From positions 9,493,001 to 9,553,000 of the forward strand of contig NC_088326.1 of NCBI RefSeq assembly GCF_910592395.1: DNA of 60,000 nucleotides, written 5' to 3'. Under the pieces are notes generated by a model, which saw nothing but the letters and a program-made list of their open reading frames with translations, was not told the DNA's origin and did no database searches. Shown here one piece after another: positions 26,116-38,200 of the stretch. Numbering within the stretch: the stretch's first letter is position 1; each line of letters starts with the position of its first letter. The DNA comes from Lineus longissimus (taxonomy: Eukaryota > Nemertea > Pilidiophora > Heteronemertea > Lineidae). The translations under genes and the position numbers were made by a program.

Positions 26116-29100
26116 ATCACGACATCACGACACGCCGTTATGACGCGGTCGACTGAGAGTGATGATGGGAATAAAACAAACAAAAAAAAGGTTAAGAATA
26201 GCTTCATTTTCGCCACCCTATAAACCAATGGATGAGAAGATCGACTTTATCTCTTTTATAGTGTTTTAAATACCATTCTGACCAATGATACTTATATTAG
26301 TCGAACACTGGAATTCGGGCAGATCACATTTACCAAAAGATAGTGGTGTTGCACTAGATTATTTATGCTATAGTGGGTTAGGCCTATGCTGTCGTAACAA
26401 GCTATAGCTCTTTCACGGTTTCCACTCAAGCCGGTGGCCCAGGGCCGTGTAACATAACCATTTGCGATGATCACACCAGCATCTACAGCCAAGTACCCTT
26501 GGCCAGATCTATCTGACAAACACTGACTATACTCCTGTAAGACACATTTGATGGATGATTAGATAAATAGTGCACATTATTGTTTTCGTCTATTGGTTGC
26601 ATGATCATACTTCTTTATTCATTTCCAAAAATATACCAAGTCAATTTCACCCATCTGCATACCAGGCCAGTGCTTCGAATTCTTTTCTTCGGCATTCACT
26701 GGCAGAAAAACGACAACTTTGCTATATGACGAACATTCCTGGCGACATTATACCCGTTACACCACGGGTCATGTTTAAACATGCGCATGCCGTGATACCT
26801 TTTTACACATTGCAAAAAGGATGCCTCTTATATCATTAATGGCGAAAAGAATATACTCTCTGTAGCAATGTGCACCGGTTCTATAGCCGGCATATAGTAA
26901 AGCAGTTGCCACACATATTATTCTTCCAACATTTTATTTTCGTTTTCCAGTATTTTTAGTAAAAATACTGGTCCCTTGTATCTATAGACGAAGCAGCTAT
27001 TATTTACTTTACGATGGATGAAAATATCAAAACTGTCATAAAAAAAAAACTGATGGATTGCGCAAAACCATCCTACAAAAATAAGCATGTTTAAAGAAAG
27101 GCGTACAACACTAGACATTAAAACGACCTCTAGGTGAAAATACACTGTCGCTGTTTCTTTAAATCGTCACAAAGTATAACAGGGTATGCGCATATAGCGT
27201 GGCAGTAAATCATCGGCTAACAACGGGAGTTTGCGTGCTAATTCTCTTCCACGACCTATTAGCTTGGTAAATTGCATCTCTAAATCAAAATGATTTCATC
27301 AGGGAGAAAGCGTTGGCAAATAGCTATATTCACAAAGTCACGCAATGCAGGCATTTTTTAAGAATGATACACCCTAAAAAATATTTTACTTATGTCTAAT
27401 ATGCATTCTGATGAAGGCCTCATAATTCTATTTGAAGGAATGGGCGGCTTTTTATTGCAGTATGTTTGAGAGCTGACTCGACTTGGGTCAAATCGGAGTA
27501 ATCATCGGAAAAGCGTGATAATTCAGATTTTGAATTTTCCTTTTTTGGTGAAATTTTTGTTGATGGAAACTGCTAATGTAGAATAGGAGGTGACTGGGCA
27601 GCCGACCGCTTGGTAGTGATATCGCCCTTAATTATGATGGCAGGGGATCAATTCAACCAAAAACATAAACGAAGTATATAATCTATCCTACGTAAACAAC
27701 CATTTCCGTTCTCTTTGATCTTTAATTCTAAAATGCTTTTGATATTATTACGACTAATGGGAAACACACTTAAAGCTCGCTTTTGCTGCACCGATCCTTG
27801 GTATCAAAACCAAGGACCACCTTTTGCGGTATTGAATTGGTATAAAATTTTAATTTTAAGCACACGAATTATTTCCAATGTCAAAACATTTTTGGCGTCA
27901 ATTGCCCCTCAAAACCCATGTCAAGAAGGAGCTTGATTGTCATGTTTCAAGACTGCATTGAAGTATATGACGTTAGAAGAACACTGGATAACCTATTTGA
28001 GGACCAACCCAAGAAGAGGTAAATACGATGGAAAATCAAAAGACTAAATGTTTAAGTGACTGAGTATGGTAGTTTATCATACCTCATTAGTATGTGAGCC
28101 AATCACGTCACGTCATTTAGGGTCACGTGAGGTAAAATAATTTACAAGATTTCATGGCATTATTTTACCTCTGACGTCATCGATGACATGAAATTCCAAA
28201 TGGCGGCCATGAATTTTTAGATGACGAAATCGGCGATAAAAAACAATTTATTTACGGCGATTTACGCCAGAATTTTGCACAGTGATGCTGTCAGCGTCTT
28301 GAATTATGCCCAAATATTAGGTAGGTTGCATTAAGTGTGATTGTTAAATCCACGAACAGAAAGTACAAAGCCTTCTGGTCGGGCGTGGACTCGCTTCAAA
28401 CATTCGTCTGCTAATGTAAACACTACTCAGTGTACAGTGCATGAGTACATGTCATGGCTACATACATTTGCGAGTCCATCCGCCGATATAAAATAACTAG
28501 GATGCTATACCGTCTCGGCCGAATTTATTATGTTACATTAATTAAAACAGGTATTCAGTATGATAAAGCCTCGGGGAAATAATGTTTTTACCTGACAAAT
28601 AATTTCCAATATTCTATGCCTGGACGTGAAATATTTACTTAGTATCGTGTGTACCGTACATGTAGTTTGTAATCGCATGCAAAATGTCCTTGTCGGTTGT
28701 TGTTGCGACCAAATGTCGCCACAGCGATTTGTATTCGACTTTTTACAGCCTTCGGCCAACAATGCATCGTGTGTGTGCGTGTGTGTTTTAATCAGAAATA
28801 AACATCTTAGTCATGTTTGATTAGTGGTACATGTACATACAAAATAACACCGAAAATGAATCCTTCCGAAAAGTTTTTTTCAGTTTGTGAATTAGTTTGA
28901 TGACGATGTTCCAGTGCATAGATCAATTGTAGTCCACAGCCTACGTGAATATACAGGAGACAGCCCAGGATGGAAAACAAGATAAGGTTATCAAATAATT
29001 AATTAAAATCTTGACGAAGAATCTTATGAGAGAATTATCTGAATTACGTGCTCTGTGACAGTGATCGAGTTCTTCATCATGCTATGTCAGTTAGAGACTC

Positions 29101-30148
29101 CGAAGGATTTATGTGGCAAATAACAGTTTGTTATATATAAGCAAAGATGAAAACGAAACAAGTACAGGTGGACTTTATAACCAGTTACACTTCTCACACG
29201 CGTCAACGCCTGTTCTGTGGTAAGCTTGTAATCACGTTTCCGATTGACCCATCTCTAAGTACAGGTACATCCCTTCTGGTTCTACGTACGTGCGGCTTAA
29301 TTAAGCCAGTTGAGGAGAACGCTGAACGTAGCAGTATTAGACAACATGCGTGTCGTCGACTTAAGCCTGTATTCACAGTAGATGCTAATTTCACCAAAAA
29401 AAAACTATAAATGATAAAACAATTGGATCAAACAATGATAAATGTAAATATTTCCGTAACCACGCACTATTCGAGCGAGATCAATCCGCAATCGTTCCCT
29501 CAATTAACAAGTTCAAGTGCAACGGAGTATCGTTGATAAGCAAAATTAGTATGAATATACGCATTGGAGGAACGATCCGGTGCTCCTTGGCAAAATCAAT
29601 TTCGTGGTTGATTAGTTTGCGGTGTTTTGTTGACGATTGCCCCGGAGATTGATTTCCTAAAGAACGTCGCAAGATTCCCAAATGTGCTCGGAGAGGAAAT
29701 AACTCAATTTGGTCATGTTAGTTGCATGGTCCTTTGGTCAACGCTTAGACAGTCTCTAGTATTTCACGTCCATTTTGCTCGGACACTTTGATATGCATTG
29801 TATCATTTAGACACGCACTGTGCACCCTACGGTATCTGGAGAGAATGCCTCGCTTTCGATTTGTGCACTCTATATTCAGTAGATCCAAATACACAAGACG
29901 AACATTCCCGAGAGCTCGATCGTCGGCTTCGTTCATACTCGGGAATGTATATTTGACCCATCAGCATTATGCGCCTTGCAAACGTGTCGAAGAAAAATTA
30001 TAGCTGATGTCTCAATCGCGAAAAAACACGGGAACAGATGCACTGTCATGGCAATATTTGCAAGAAATACGCAAGTTTTCAGTATGAGTTTAATGTTGCT
30101 TTCATTTTTGCAGAAGAATGGAACTTTATTATCTATTTCGTTACTCTT
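26116..30148. other. Repeat-derived DNA, right half of the old duplication
   Basis: The segment 27251-27344 is a diverged copy of the repeat at 16.6-16.8 kb, and 27504-27636 is an inverted match to 18231-18362. A perfect 13-bp inverted repeat GAGGTAAAATAAT / ATTATTTTACCTC lies at 28129-28141 and 28159-28171, flanked by GTCACGTGA and TGACGTCAT. A (GT)n-rich stretch sits near 28770-28790. None of the frames (for example 26570-26839, 29147-29410, 29745-29936) shows a domain or good splice context. Confidence 0.4.
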
Positions 30149-30284
30149 GACCGATTCGCGACCAATAAGTTTTAGGCAAACCTACGATCTGGCATTACTC
30201 TGGCACATACAGAAGTGACCGATTCGCGACCAACAAGTTTAAGGTAAACCTACGATCTGGCATTACTCGGGCACATATAGAAGT
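30149..30284. repeat. 68-bp tandem duplication
   Basis: Two adjacent 68-bp copies (30149-30216 and 30217-30284), each running from GACCGATTCGCGACCAA to ATAGAAGT or ACAGAAGT, with only a few differences. It crosses the end of the plus frame at 29976-30218, which I do not regard as a gene. Confidence 0.9.
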
Positions 30285-30739
30285 AATAAATAAAACCCCA
30301 AAGTTACATTACTAGATCAACTAGAATAAATGACTGATTATGAGTTAAAACGGCGTGAGAAAAATCGATGGAATTGACCGTAAGAATCGTCTTCGATGTC
30401 AAAACTGACCGTTAATGGTCCTTTGGAAGACGATACCTTATCTACCGATTTTGGCTACGCTTACTGATCGATGCACTTATCAACTCACTCGAGTTACGGT
30501 GACACAAACGCAAAGGGAAAGCTAGCTGAATAAATAGCATATTTCTAATCATGAAGTGTATTGAGTAACCGAGTAAATATCGTTCAATCGAGTTCTGCAA
30601 GCCTCGCGTGTTTATTCGTTTGATTCCAGTGAACTAGAGATATTTCATATATTCATAAGATGCAATAGATATTAGTGACCTTAAATATAACTCTTCAGCT
30701 TTCTGATAAAACTGGTGTAAAACAAAATACGGAAATCAA

Positions 30740-31402
30740 CAGAAACGATTTTAGACATACCTTCATTTTGACGCTATCCGATGCCGTGAGTATTCCTCAT
30801 TTGGCACGACAGTGGGTGTTCTAAACCACTCGCCTGTTCCTCGTTCGCCCATCAGCGATCAAGACTTAATCTGAACCGTTGACTTCTTAGTTGTTCGCTT
30901 GTTGTTTGTGACCAAAGGTACATAGGTATAATTTCCGCCAACTTTCCTGTAGGTGTATCGTTCCGTGAACAAATATCGGAATATCGTATACCAGAAATAT
31001 CTTACTATGTCTTACCACAACATAACAAATGTCTTGTCAATCGTATCAAAACTTGCATCACTTAGATATAGACTGAATGCTCCCTTAAGAATGCGGCACC
31101 ACAGCAGTTAACAACAACACCAATATACGTTTTAATGAATGCAATCTACTAGATAGCGCAAACTACATCCCACTTTCCGATCAGCAGCCTCGGTGTCAAA
31201 GACAGACTAGTTGGCCAAGAAGGCTAATCAAATTAGCTGATGTTCTCACGTGGATGTCCCTCGAGGTCTGTTTGTCCAAGTCATTTGATCGGTGAGTGAT
31301 CTTGCTGATGGAACCAACAGGTCGGGGAATGCGATCGGCGAATTGGTCACTGACGTGTTCCATAAGGAACTTCCGACTCAAGTGGATAAGATCAAGCAGA
31401 GT
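30740..31402. repeat. Duplicated block, partner at 18660-19340
   Basis: Diverged direct repeat of 18660-19340, including the minus-strand ATGAAG/GTATGT signature at 30755-30766. The overlapping open frames at 31196-31606 on both strands fall in or beside this block and have no domain, so they are probably chance. Confidence 0.6.
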
Positions 31403-32404
31403 TCTGTCTGCAGGCAAAATATTAGCGCAAAAACCAATAAACACACTTTTCTAAGACATGATAAAGAGAACGAACCAAACAATGGCCTCATATTTTGCAT
31501 ACTTAAGGTGAACACTGCCCTATTTTCATACGACAACCTCCTAAACAATAGCAATAGCGAAAAAACACGTGACAATGAGGAACCTGAACAAAAAAGTGGA
31601 CCATAGTTGTAATGAGAAAGCCATTTCCCGGGTCAATGATCATTGAATATTTCATCCCTTAATTACTCTACATGGGGAAAAAGCACCAAAAATGTTGTTT
31701 TACTGGTCCTTAATTCTATTTTAATGAGTTTTAGGGAGAAAATCAACAAAACTGAATTTCAATGGAAAATGCATCTGGATTTTTAGTTCCGCAGGTTCCT
31801 CATTAGATGACACCGATCGCGAACAACTCTATCAAACCATCTGTTTATTGATGTAGGGGGCGCACCATGACGACAAATTTTTAATGATGTCATTGCTTAT
31901 GAGAGCAAAAGGCAAGATAATAATAGTTATGTCGTCCCCGTCGTACAAGACATGCATCAGACCACTATTACCATGTACATTTTTGAAATTGTTTTTGTTT
32001 TTGTTCTTTGCTTTTCTCTTCGTAACCAGGGCTACTGATGCTTCGTGCCCAAGCCATGGCAATTTTTGTTTTATTTTTCATTTGCCTAAATAAAGAATAT
32101 TAAACTGAACCAGGTGCATTGAAAGGGCCAAGGGCACCGGATATACTAGATATAGTTTTGAACAAATTGAACTGCTGACAAGTGCAGATAGACTGTCATT
32201 CGCCTCATGGTTAAAGTAATTGAGGCATTATTTGCGGTGACTGTTCAAATGAGCTTGCTTCGATACGATCTGATCAATGAGAGGAAGGCAGAATAATAAT
32301 GACCATGGCGCCCAATTCTAGTGTCATGTTTCGGACATATCATCATCATCATTATCATCATGTGCATTTGCCTCTAGCTTGCAAGGTATGTAAAATAAAA
32401 GTAG
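31403..32404. other. Repeat-derived DNA, no gene seen
   Basis: Contains matches to 19.64-19.93 kb (31870-31960 and 32260-32400) and a CAT/ATC-rich run at 32338-32362. Frames at 31832-32093 overlap on opposite strands and are low complexity. Confidence 0.4.
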
Positions 32405-32600
32405 AGTATTCTTTATTATATTGTCGCCCCTTTTGACAGGGCCAGCCAGCTTTGGCTATGAGACACTTTTAGGCAATTTTGTACCCTATATTTAACTAGC
32501 TGGCGGCTGACCAACCGGCTGCATCGGAAAGGTTTCAATCGGGCCTCGAACCTTCACCTTCCATTAATGAGGCGGACGCCTTAACCACTGGGCAATCGGG
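32405..32600 (-). mobile_element. tRNA-derived SINE
   Basis: On the minus strand the head reads GCCCAGTGGTTAAGGCG (RNA polymerase III A-box-like, about 32577-32592). About 25 bp later comes GGTTCGAGGCC (B-box-like, 32542-32552), with tRNA-like spacing. An unrelated body and a short A+T-rich 3' end (AATATAATAAAGAATAC, about 32407-32425) follow. A cloverleaf for a working tRNA is not formed cleanly, and the extra body argues for a SINE rather than a tRNA gene. Target duplications are not clear. Confidence 0.7.
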
Positions 32601-34457
32601 ATCGGGTGATGTATAGCCACATGTACGAGTTTAACTTCCGTATTTCCCGACAGAATGAAAAAGGCAGCAGGAGGCCCATTTTTCGCAACTGACAAATGTA
32701 TGTACTAAAATCATAATTTCCAAATACTTGAGATCTTTTGCTAATCTGATAAACAAACATATTTGGGAAATAATGCGTTAAGATGTCCGTATAATAGGAT
32801 GCGATTATGATCTTACTCTCCGTCGATGTTCTCAATCGATGTCGATGTATCATGCATCAGTGGTTGTGTCTTCACAAAGCAATGGAGATCACTCCGTTAG
32901 AAATTGTAAAATATCTGCCCAATTCGAATTCAATGATGCACTGAACTTTACACATGAATTGACCCGAAAGAGATCCAGATCGGAAATGATTACAGTATTG
33001 CGTCTTCTTCGAGGAGTATTGGTTAAATGGATTAAGAATACTACAGGAATATGCTGTGTACTATATAGTGGAGTTACGTAGCCTACATGGCTGTTTAATG
33101 AACAAAACCTAGACGAGACATAATTGGTAATTCTAAAATTCATTATTGTATCGCACACGTATCTCTTCTCTATCACTCGTGCCGTAAAGCATGAAGATAC
33201 ACGGTTCAAAGCATCGCTGTCTATTAGAAGCAAGCAGAATCAGTAAAGGCAATTTATGGAAAGAAAGGAATAGTTCCCATGAGGTTAACCGCAGTCTTAA
33301 AGCCACTCTGGCCAAGTTGCTGTTTTATTTTGTGCGAGGAACGGAAAATGCCATTGATTATCCCCCGGGACCTATAGGGTAGACACATCTTGCTGCCACT
33401 CTTCATCATGTTCACACGAGGTAATTGGATGGCTTTTATCACGTTTAGGCAAGGAGGATACCGCAGTGACGTCACATCACGTGATCACATACTGATCGCT
33501 ATGGCCAATCAGATTCAGTCTACTGACAGCACCAGCACTGAACACATCTCCACGTCTCACTGTCTGGTGCGCTCCTGTACACAAAAACACCAATAGACAT
33601 GAAATATTGCCATTCTTGGTATGAATTCTTCCTATGTAAAATAAAATTTACAGAGCAGATTAACTTCCACGAATAAAAAAGACGATGGCGTGGCCAAAGT
33701 GCGGAAATAATGTCTCCGCTAAAATACACTACGAAATAGACCAGGCAATGCACTACGCGATACACGGTAGAGATGCAGCTGTTGAGTTTGTTATTGTTTT
33801 GACTTAGAAGCCCGCCCATATCATAATATATTCATGTATTCATGAAGTATGAACTCATTTCTGTCCCATACAACACTAAGAACAGTCAATTTCTCCTTAA
33901 ATCATCACCGAAACCGCGATATCCGCAGGAAGATTTCGTTCTAGTGTCCGAAAATGCATGATCTTACAGGGGCGCTAACTCGACAAATGGAGGGGATCTA
34001 TGGGGATCTATGCGAGTTTTAGGTCCTACTGGTCTCGAACTTGTAAAATCTGTAACCACGCCTCCAAATCCCATTATGATAATGAAGAGATTGCCCCATA
34101 CTTGGGAGACTTTTTGAAACCAGCGCTAATTTTGGAAAATCGGTGCCCGGCTATTTGGTTTTAAAAACCCTATTTTTCCCCATCAAAACAGCACTTTCCA
34201 TTAGTCAAATGATAACTTATTGTCTGAAGACATATTTCATAGCAGAAAAGTACTAATAACTCTGATTTGATGCGAAAAATCTAACTTGATTTGATGACAT
34301 GATTTTCTCTTGGCCGTGGATCGAGTTTGTTTACAATCTGCAGCGCCATCTTGGAAAAGCCGTGACGTCACCGCGGAATCCTCCTTGGCAAATACCAGCG
34401 CCGCAATACCCGAGTTAGTATCTTTACCTAAACGTCAAAGTAGCTAAATGACTACGT
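32601..34457. other. Unassigned DNA, no supported gene
   Basis: Several overlapping frames of 60-114 codons on both strands (32581-33819) are mutually exclusive and lack motifs. A palindrome-rich GTGACGTCACATCACGTGATC stretch lies near 33467-33486. I see no element boundary. Confidence 0.35.
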
Positions 34458-34874
34458 AACGATGCCTTGGCAATTTGCCAACCAATCAGATACCGCGTCT
34501 TGGACGGTCTCTCCTCTACGGCCTTTTGATTAGTGGCTGGCAAAGTGCCAAAGCAGTGTTGTTGCAGTCGTTAGCTCGCCGCTGCTCAAGGCTCTCGCTT
34601 TGGCAGTGGTTAGCACAGTAGGCCTACATGAACTACACCCCCCCCCCCCCCGCAGTGGTTATCCCGCCCCTTTTCATATACCGTGCGAACCACAGCCAAA
34701 GCGAGAGCCTTAAGCAGCGGCTGGCTATAACGACTGCAACAACACTACTTTGGCACTTTGCCAACCAATCAGACGTCAGTGTACTGACCTAAATCCACAA
34801 TTGTGCCATGATTTAGGTCAGTACACTGACGGTGCGGAACATCTGATTGGTTGGCAAAGTGCCAAGGCATCGTT
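34458..34874. mobile_element. 417-bp MITE-like element with nested hairpins
   Basis: The terminal inverted repeats are 33 bp with one mismatch (34458-34490 and 34842-34874), beginning AACGATGCCTTGGCA. Inside is a large inverted repeat (arms about 34527-34606 and 34690-34770) and a perfect 21-bp-arm hairpin (34775-34795 with 34810-34830). A C14 run sits in the loop (34638-34651). The core TTGGCAAAGTGCCAA occurs repeatedly. No coding capacity and no certain target duplication are seen. It lies about 380 bp upstream of the five-exon gene, so it could affect that promoter. Confidence 0.75.
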
Positions 34875-35258
34875 GTGGTTGGCTTCTGGCTACCGCAGTC
34901 AATCATATACAATTTCCCAGTCTCGAAGATGAGGATGATGGACGCCGCAATCCAAAGAGACTGGGTTCAGAGTCTAACATGAACAGAAAAGGGGCGGGAT
35001 AACCACTGCAGAGGAGTGTACCTTTTGCAGGCAAAGCTCCAATAAATAGGGGCTTAACTGAAATCACCCACGCAGGCCTGCTACTTTGACAGAAATTGGA
35101 TGTGCATACCCCTTTCCAAGCAAAATTGTCTCTAGTAGAGCAACATTGTATCACGATTCTCCATACGGCCCAATTGGACACTGGCAAGAGTTAATCTCTG
35201 GCGACAACAACAGATTCGTCTAAAAATAGATCCAACGAAATGAGTGATTCATTGAAGA
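34875..35258. promoter_or_regulatory. 5' flank of the five-exon gene
   Basis: This is the only space between the MITE-like element and the ATG at 35259. I see no TATA box at a convincing distance and no defined regulatory motif, so it is listed only as the likely promoter/leader interval. Confidence 0.3.
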
Positions 35259-38200
35259 ATGAGAAATTTGCAAAGCAAAATGGCAGCCGCATTTGCTGAT
35301 GAAGTCGGGGATACCCCTCCAAAACCATTGAAGCGCTATTTGGAGTATAGTAGTGCATGGACACGCTCTGATGCTGAAACAATTGGTGTGTTCTATAATG
35401 ATTCTGGTCTTATGGAGCGCGATGAATGGAGAGCAATCCTGAGGCGCAAAATTGAGGACACTGGTTACCAGTCGCCACATTTTTATGATGAACAATGGAA
35501 ACGCAGGGTAAAACGTTTCTGTAATTTGATGGAAGATGTCCACTACTGCCATGAGTTGCCTAAGGCTGATAAATTACTCCAGGTGTTGGCAAGGCCTAGG
35601 CCCCCTAGCCCTAGGCCTAGGCCAAGCCATGAGCAGCATCGAAGCTCGGACTCCGAGTCTGATTCTTATAGTAGTAGGCCTACCGGAAGTTCTGATGGTA
35701 GGCCTATTGATGGTGTGCCAGCTGATTCAGAACAAGGAGCACCCTCTAAAAAGTTCAAGTCGTCGTCTGAACCTGACGACAGCATGTCACACTCACACTC
35801 GCAGTCGCAGACACAGACGAGAGCCAGCCGAAAAAATATTTCTGAAAATGAGGACGAGGTATGCCTAATCACTGATCAGTTGCTGCAATTGACTGCTGCA
35901 GAAGAAAGGCTATTATATTATCAGACGAAATATATCCAAGAAGGTCGCACAGATGCCATTGAATTGTAAGTATGAAGCAGGCTAGGCCTATCTTAAAATA
36001 GCAGTTGATCAGGCTTTAATAGGCCATATAGAAAAATCAGATTCAGAAATCATTTATTCAACGTTACGTTGTGAAGTGATCATTTACCCTACGGCCATGT
36101 ACATTGTGAAGAATATTAACGCTGCGAACCCGACAAATCCCCGAAGGTCACTCATGTATAATGTAGGCAGTGACTGACTGATTTATAACAGATACCGGTA
36201 CCGGTATTGTAATGCTCAACGTTGTGCACAGACTGCCGGATGAAATCGGGGGTTGCAGACCTGACTCGGGGGAGCAACGACCCATATGTACCCCAAGACT
36301 GTACACACAATAGTTGGTGCCGGCATTAAAGATCTATAAAAGAGTTTGAGTGTACGACGCTGACGGTGCAAGAAGTTTCTGTTTAAAACTTAAGAGGGCA
36401 TCCCTACAGGAGCTGGTGTTACCGTATATGCGTATTGTTTTCTGTTCAGGCCTTCCCTTGCCCTTTCTCGGGCTGTGGGAATCTTGATTCTGCTTGTGTA
36501 AGGCCAATGGGTCTTGTGATTGATGCTCCTTTTTGCTGTGCCATGGGGTGGGGATGTCTTGAGTACCAGTACCGTATGGGTCATTATTGAGCATTATTCA
36601 TGTTATTTTCTTCAGTGCCTGCACAGCGGTCGGTAAAATATTTAGTAATCACTACGGTACATTACATTGATAGGAAAATGCTCATGATAAATAAGTAAGA
36701 ATTGAGAGCGGTCAGAGCCGAGTGAACATGGTGGAGGAAACTACCGGTACCATATGTCAACAATTGGAATTGAAATGTGTACATGCTTTCATCATACTGT
36801 GTATACTATTATTGTTCATTGTTTACATAAAGGATAAATTTATCTTTTCAGCATTTCATATACAGTGGAGTTTTTGAAAACCTTTGAAGCAATTTTGTCA
36901 TTTTGGCTTGATGGTGTCATCCCTCCCGAGGCAGCTTTCCAACATCTTTTCCAAACTTATGCAGCCATATTCAGGATTCCTTTCAGGTACGGTATGTAAT
37001 TTTGTCACTTAAATCAAGTGTGATTATTTCACTTAAATAAAACTGGAAAAAAGGAAGTTGTTCATACTTCTACCAAGGTACATCACATATCCTTCTGGTT
37101 GTACTTTTCAAGGTCACAAGGTCATAGCAGAGGTCAAAGTCTTCTAATGGCATCTCAGTTTTAAAAACAACGGTAGCTTGTTTGTTTTGTAACCGCTTTC
37201 ACCAGATATCTCAAATTAGGTGCAAATGTACATGTACCCCTACTCAGAAACCAAATTGTGACTTGGTTTATTCATATTGGTCATTAAAAGGGTTTAGTTC
37301 CGTTATATATATTGGAGGCCAACACCCTATTCTATGCAATTGAAGCCAGCATTTGGCAGAGACATGCGTCATGCTTAGTTGCGTTGTCGGTCATTTCAGA
37401 TGAAAAGCTTATTCGTGTTGGCATCGATCATAATAATAATAATAATAATAATTTATTATATTAAAAGTGCTTTTGAATGAAAATCATTTGCAAAGCACTG
37501 TACAATTTAAAAAACCACACATAGTAAAAGAGAAAAAAAATTGTACATAGAGATTAAAACATCATGGTTAATCTCAAATATGTTTTTCTCTTTTGACAGA
37601 CCAGGCAGTATTCTTGGCAAACGATCCACACCAGTATTTGGAACTGCAGTGAAATGTGTACCAGACCTTCTTTACACAGAGTGTTTTCTAGACAAAGAGA
37701 CCCGCACCCAATGTAACTATGTTGTTACTGTTGCTGAAGTAAGTGACTGATTATCTGTCCAGAAGAGAAAGTTAGTGTCCATGTAATTTTTTGGGTCTAC
37801 TCTATGGATGTAAGAAGCTTTTGATTTGCTCACTTTAAAAGTCTATGAAGTGTGATGTGGCATCAGTCACCAGTCATACATTTACAGCTAACAGCACATT
37901 TTCTGATTTATGGAGATCTTGACTTACACACATAGTGCTCGTGGCCTGGCCATGAGTGAATGGGTATGACCCAGTAAGGGGTCACCTTTAGATTCTACAC
38001 ATGCATTGCAATACACGCGCTACATGGAACTCCCCTGTCTGGAAATGGTTTGTCTCGTCAGGAGTTACGCCTTTAAGATTACTGTGACTTGAACATATTT
38101 TTTTTTGTCGGAAAGATTGTCCAAAGAAAAGCAAAAACTTCAATCAATTCAAACTCTACTTTTCCTCTAGGTGAAATTGGCTTGTGAAGATAAACAATCT

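Noticed and set aside
32542-32600. Functional tRNA gene
   Set aside because: A- and B-box-like sequences are present, but a clean cloverleaf is not, and an unrelated body with an A+T-rich tail follows, as in a SINE.
32581-33819. Coding cluster at 32.6-33.8 kb
   Set aside because: At least seven mutually overlapping short frames on both strands, as expected by chance in stop-poor DNA.
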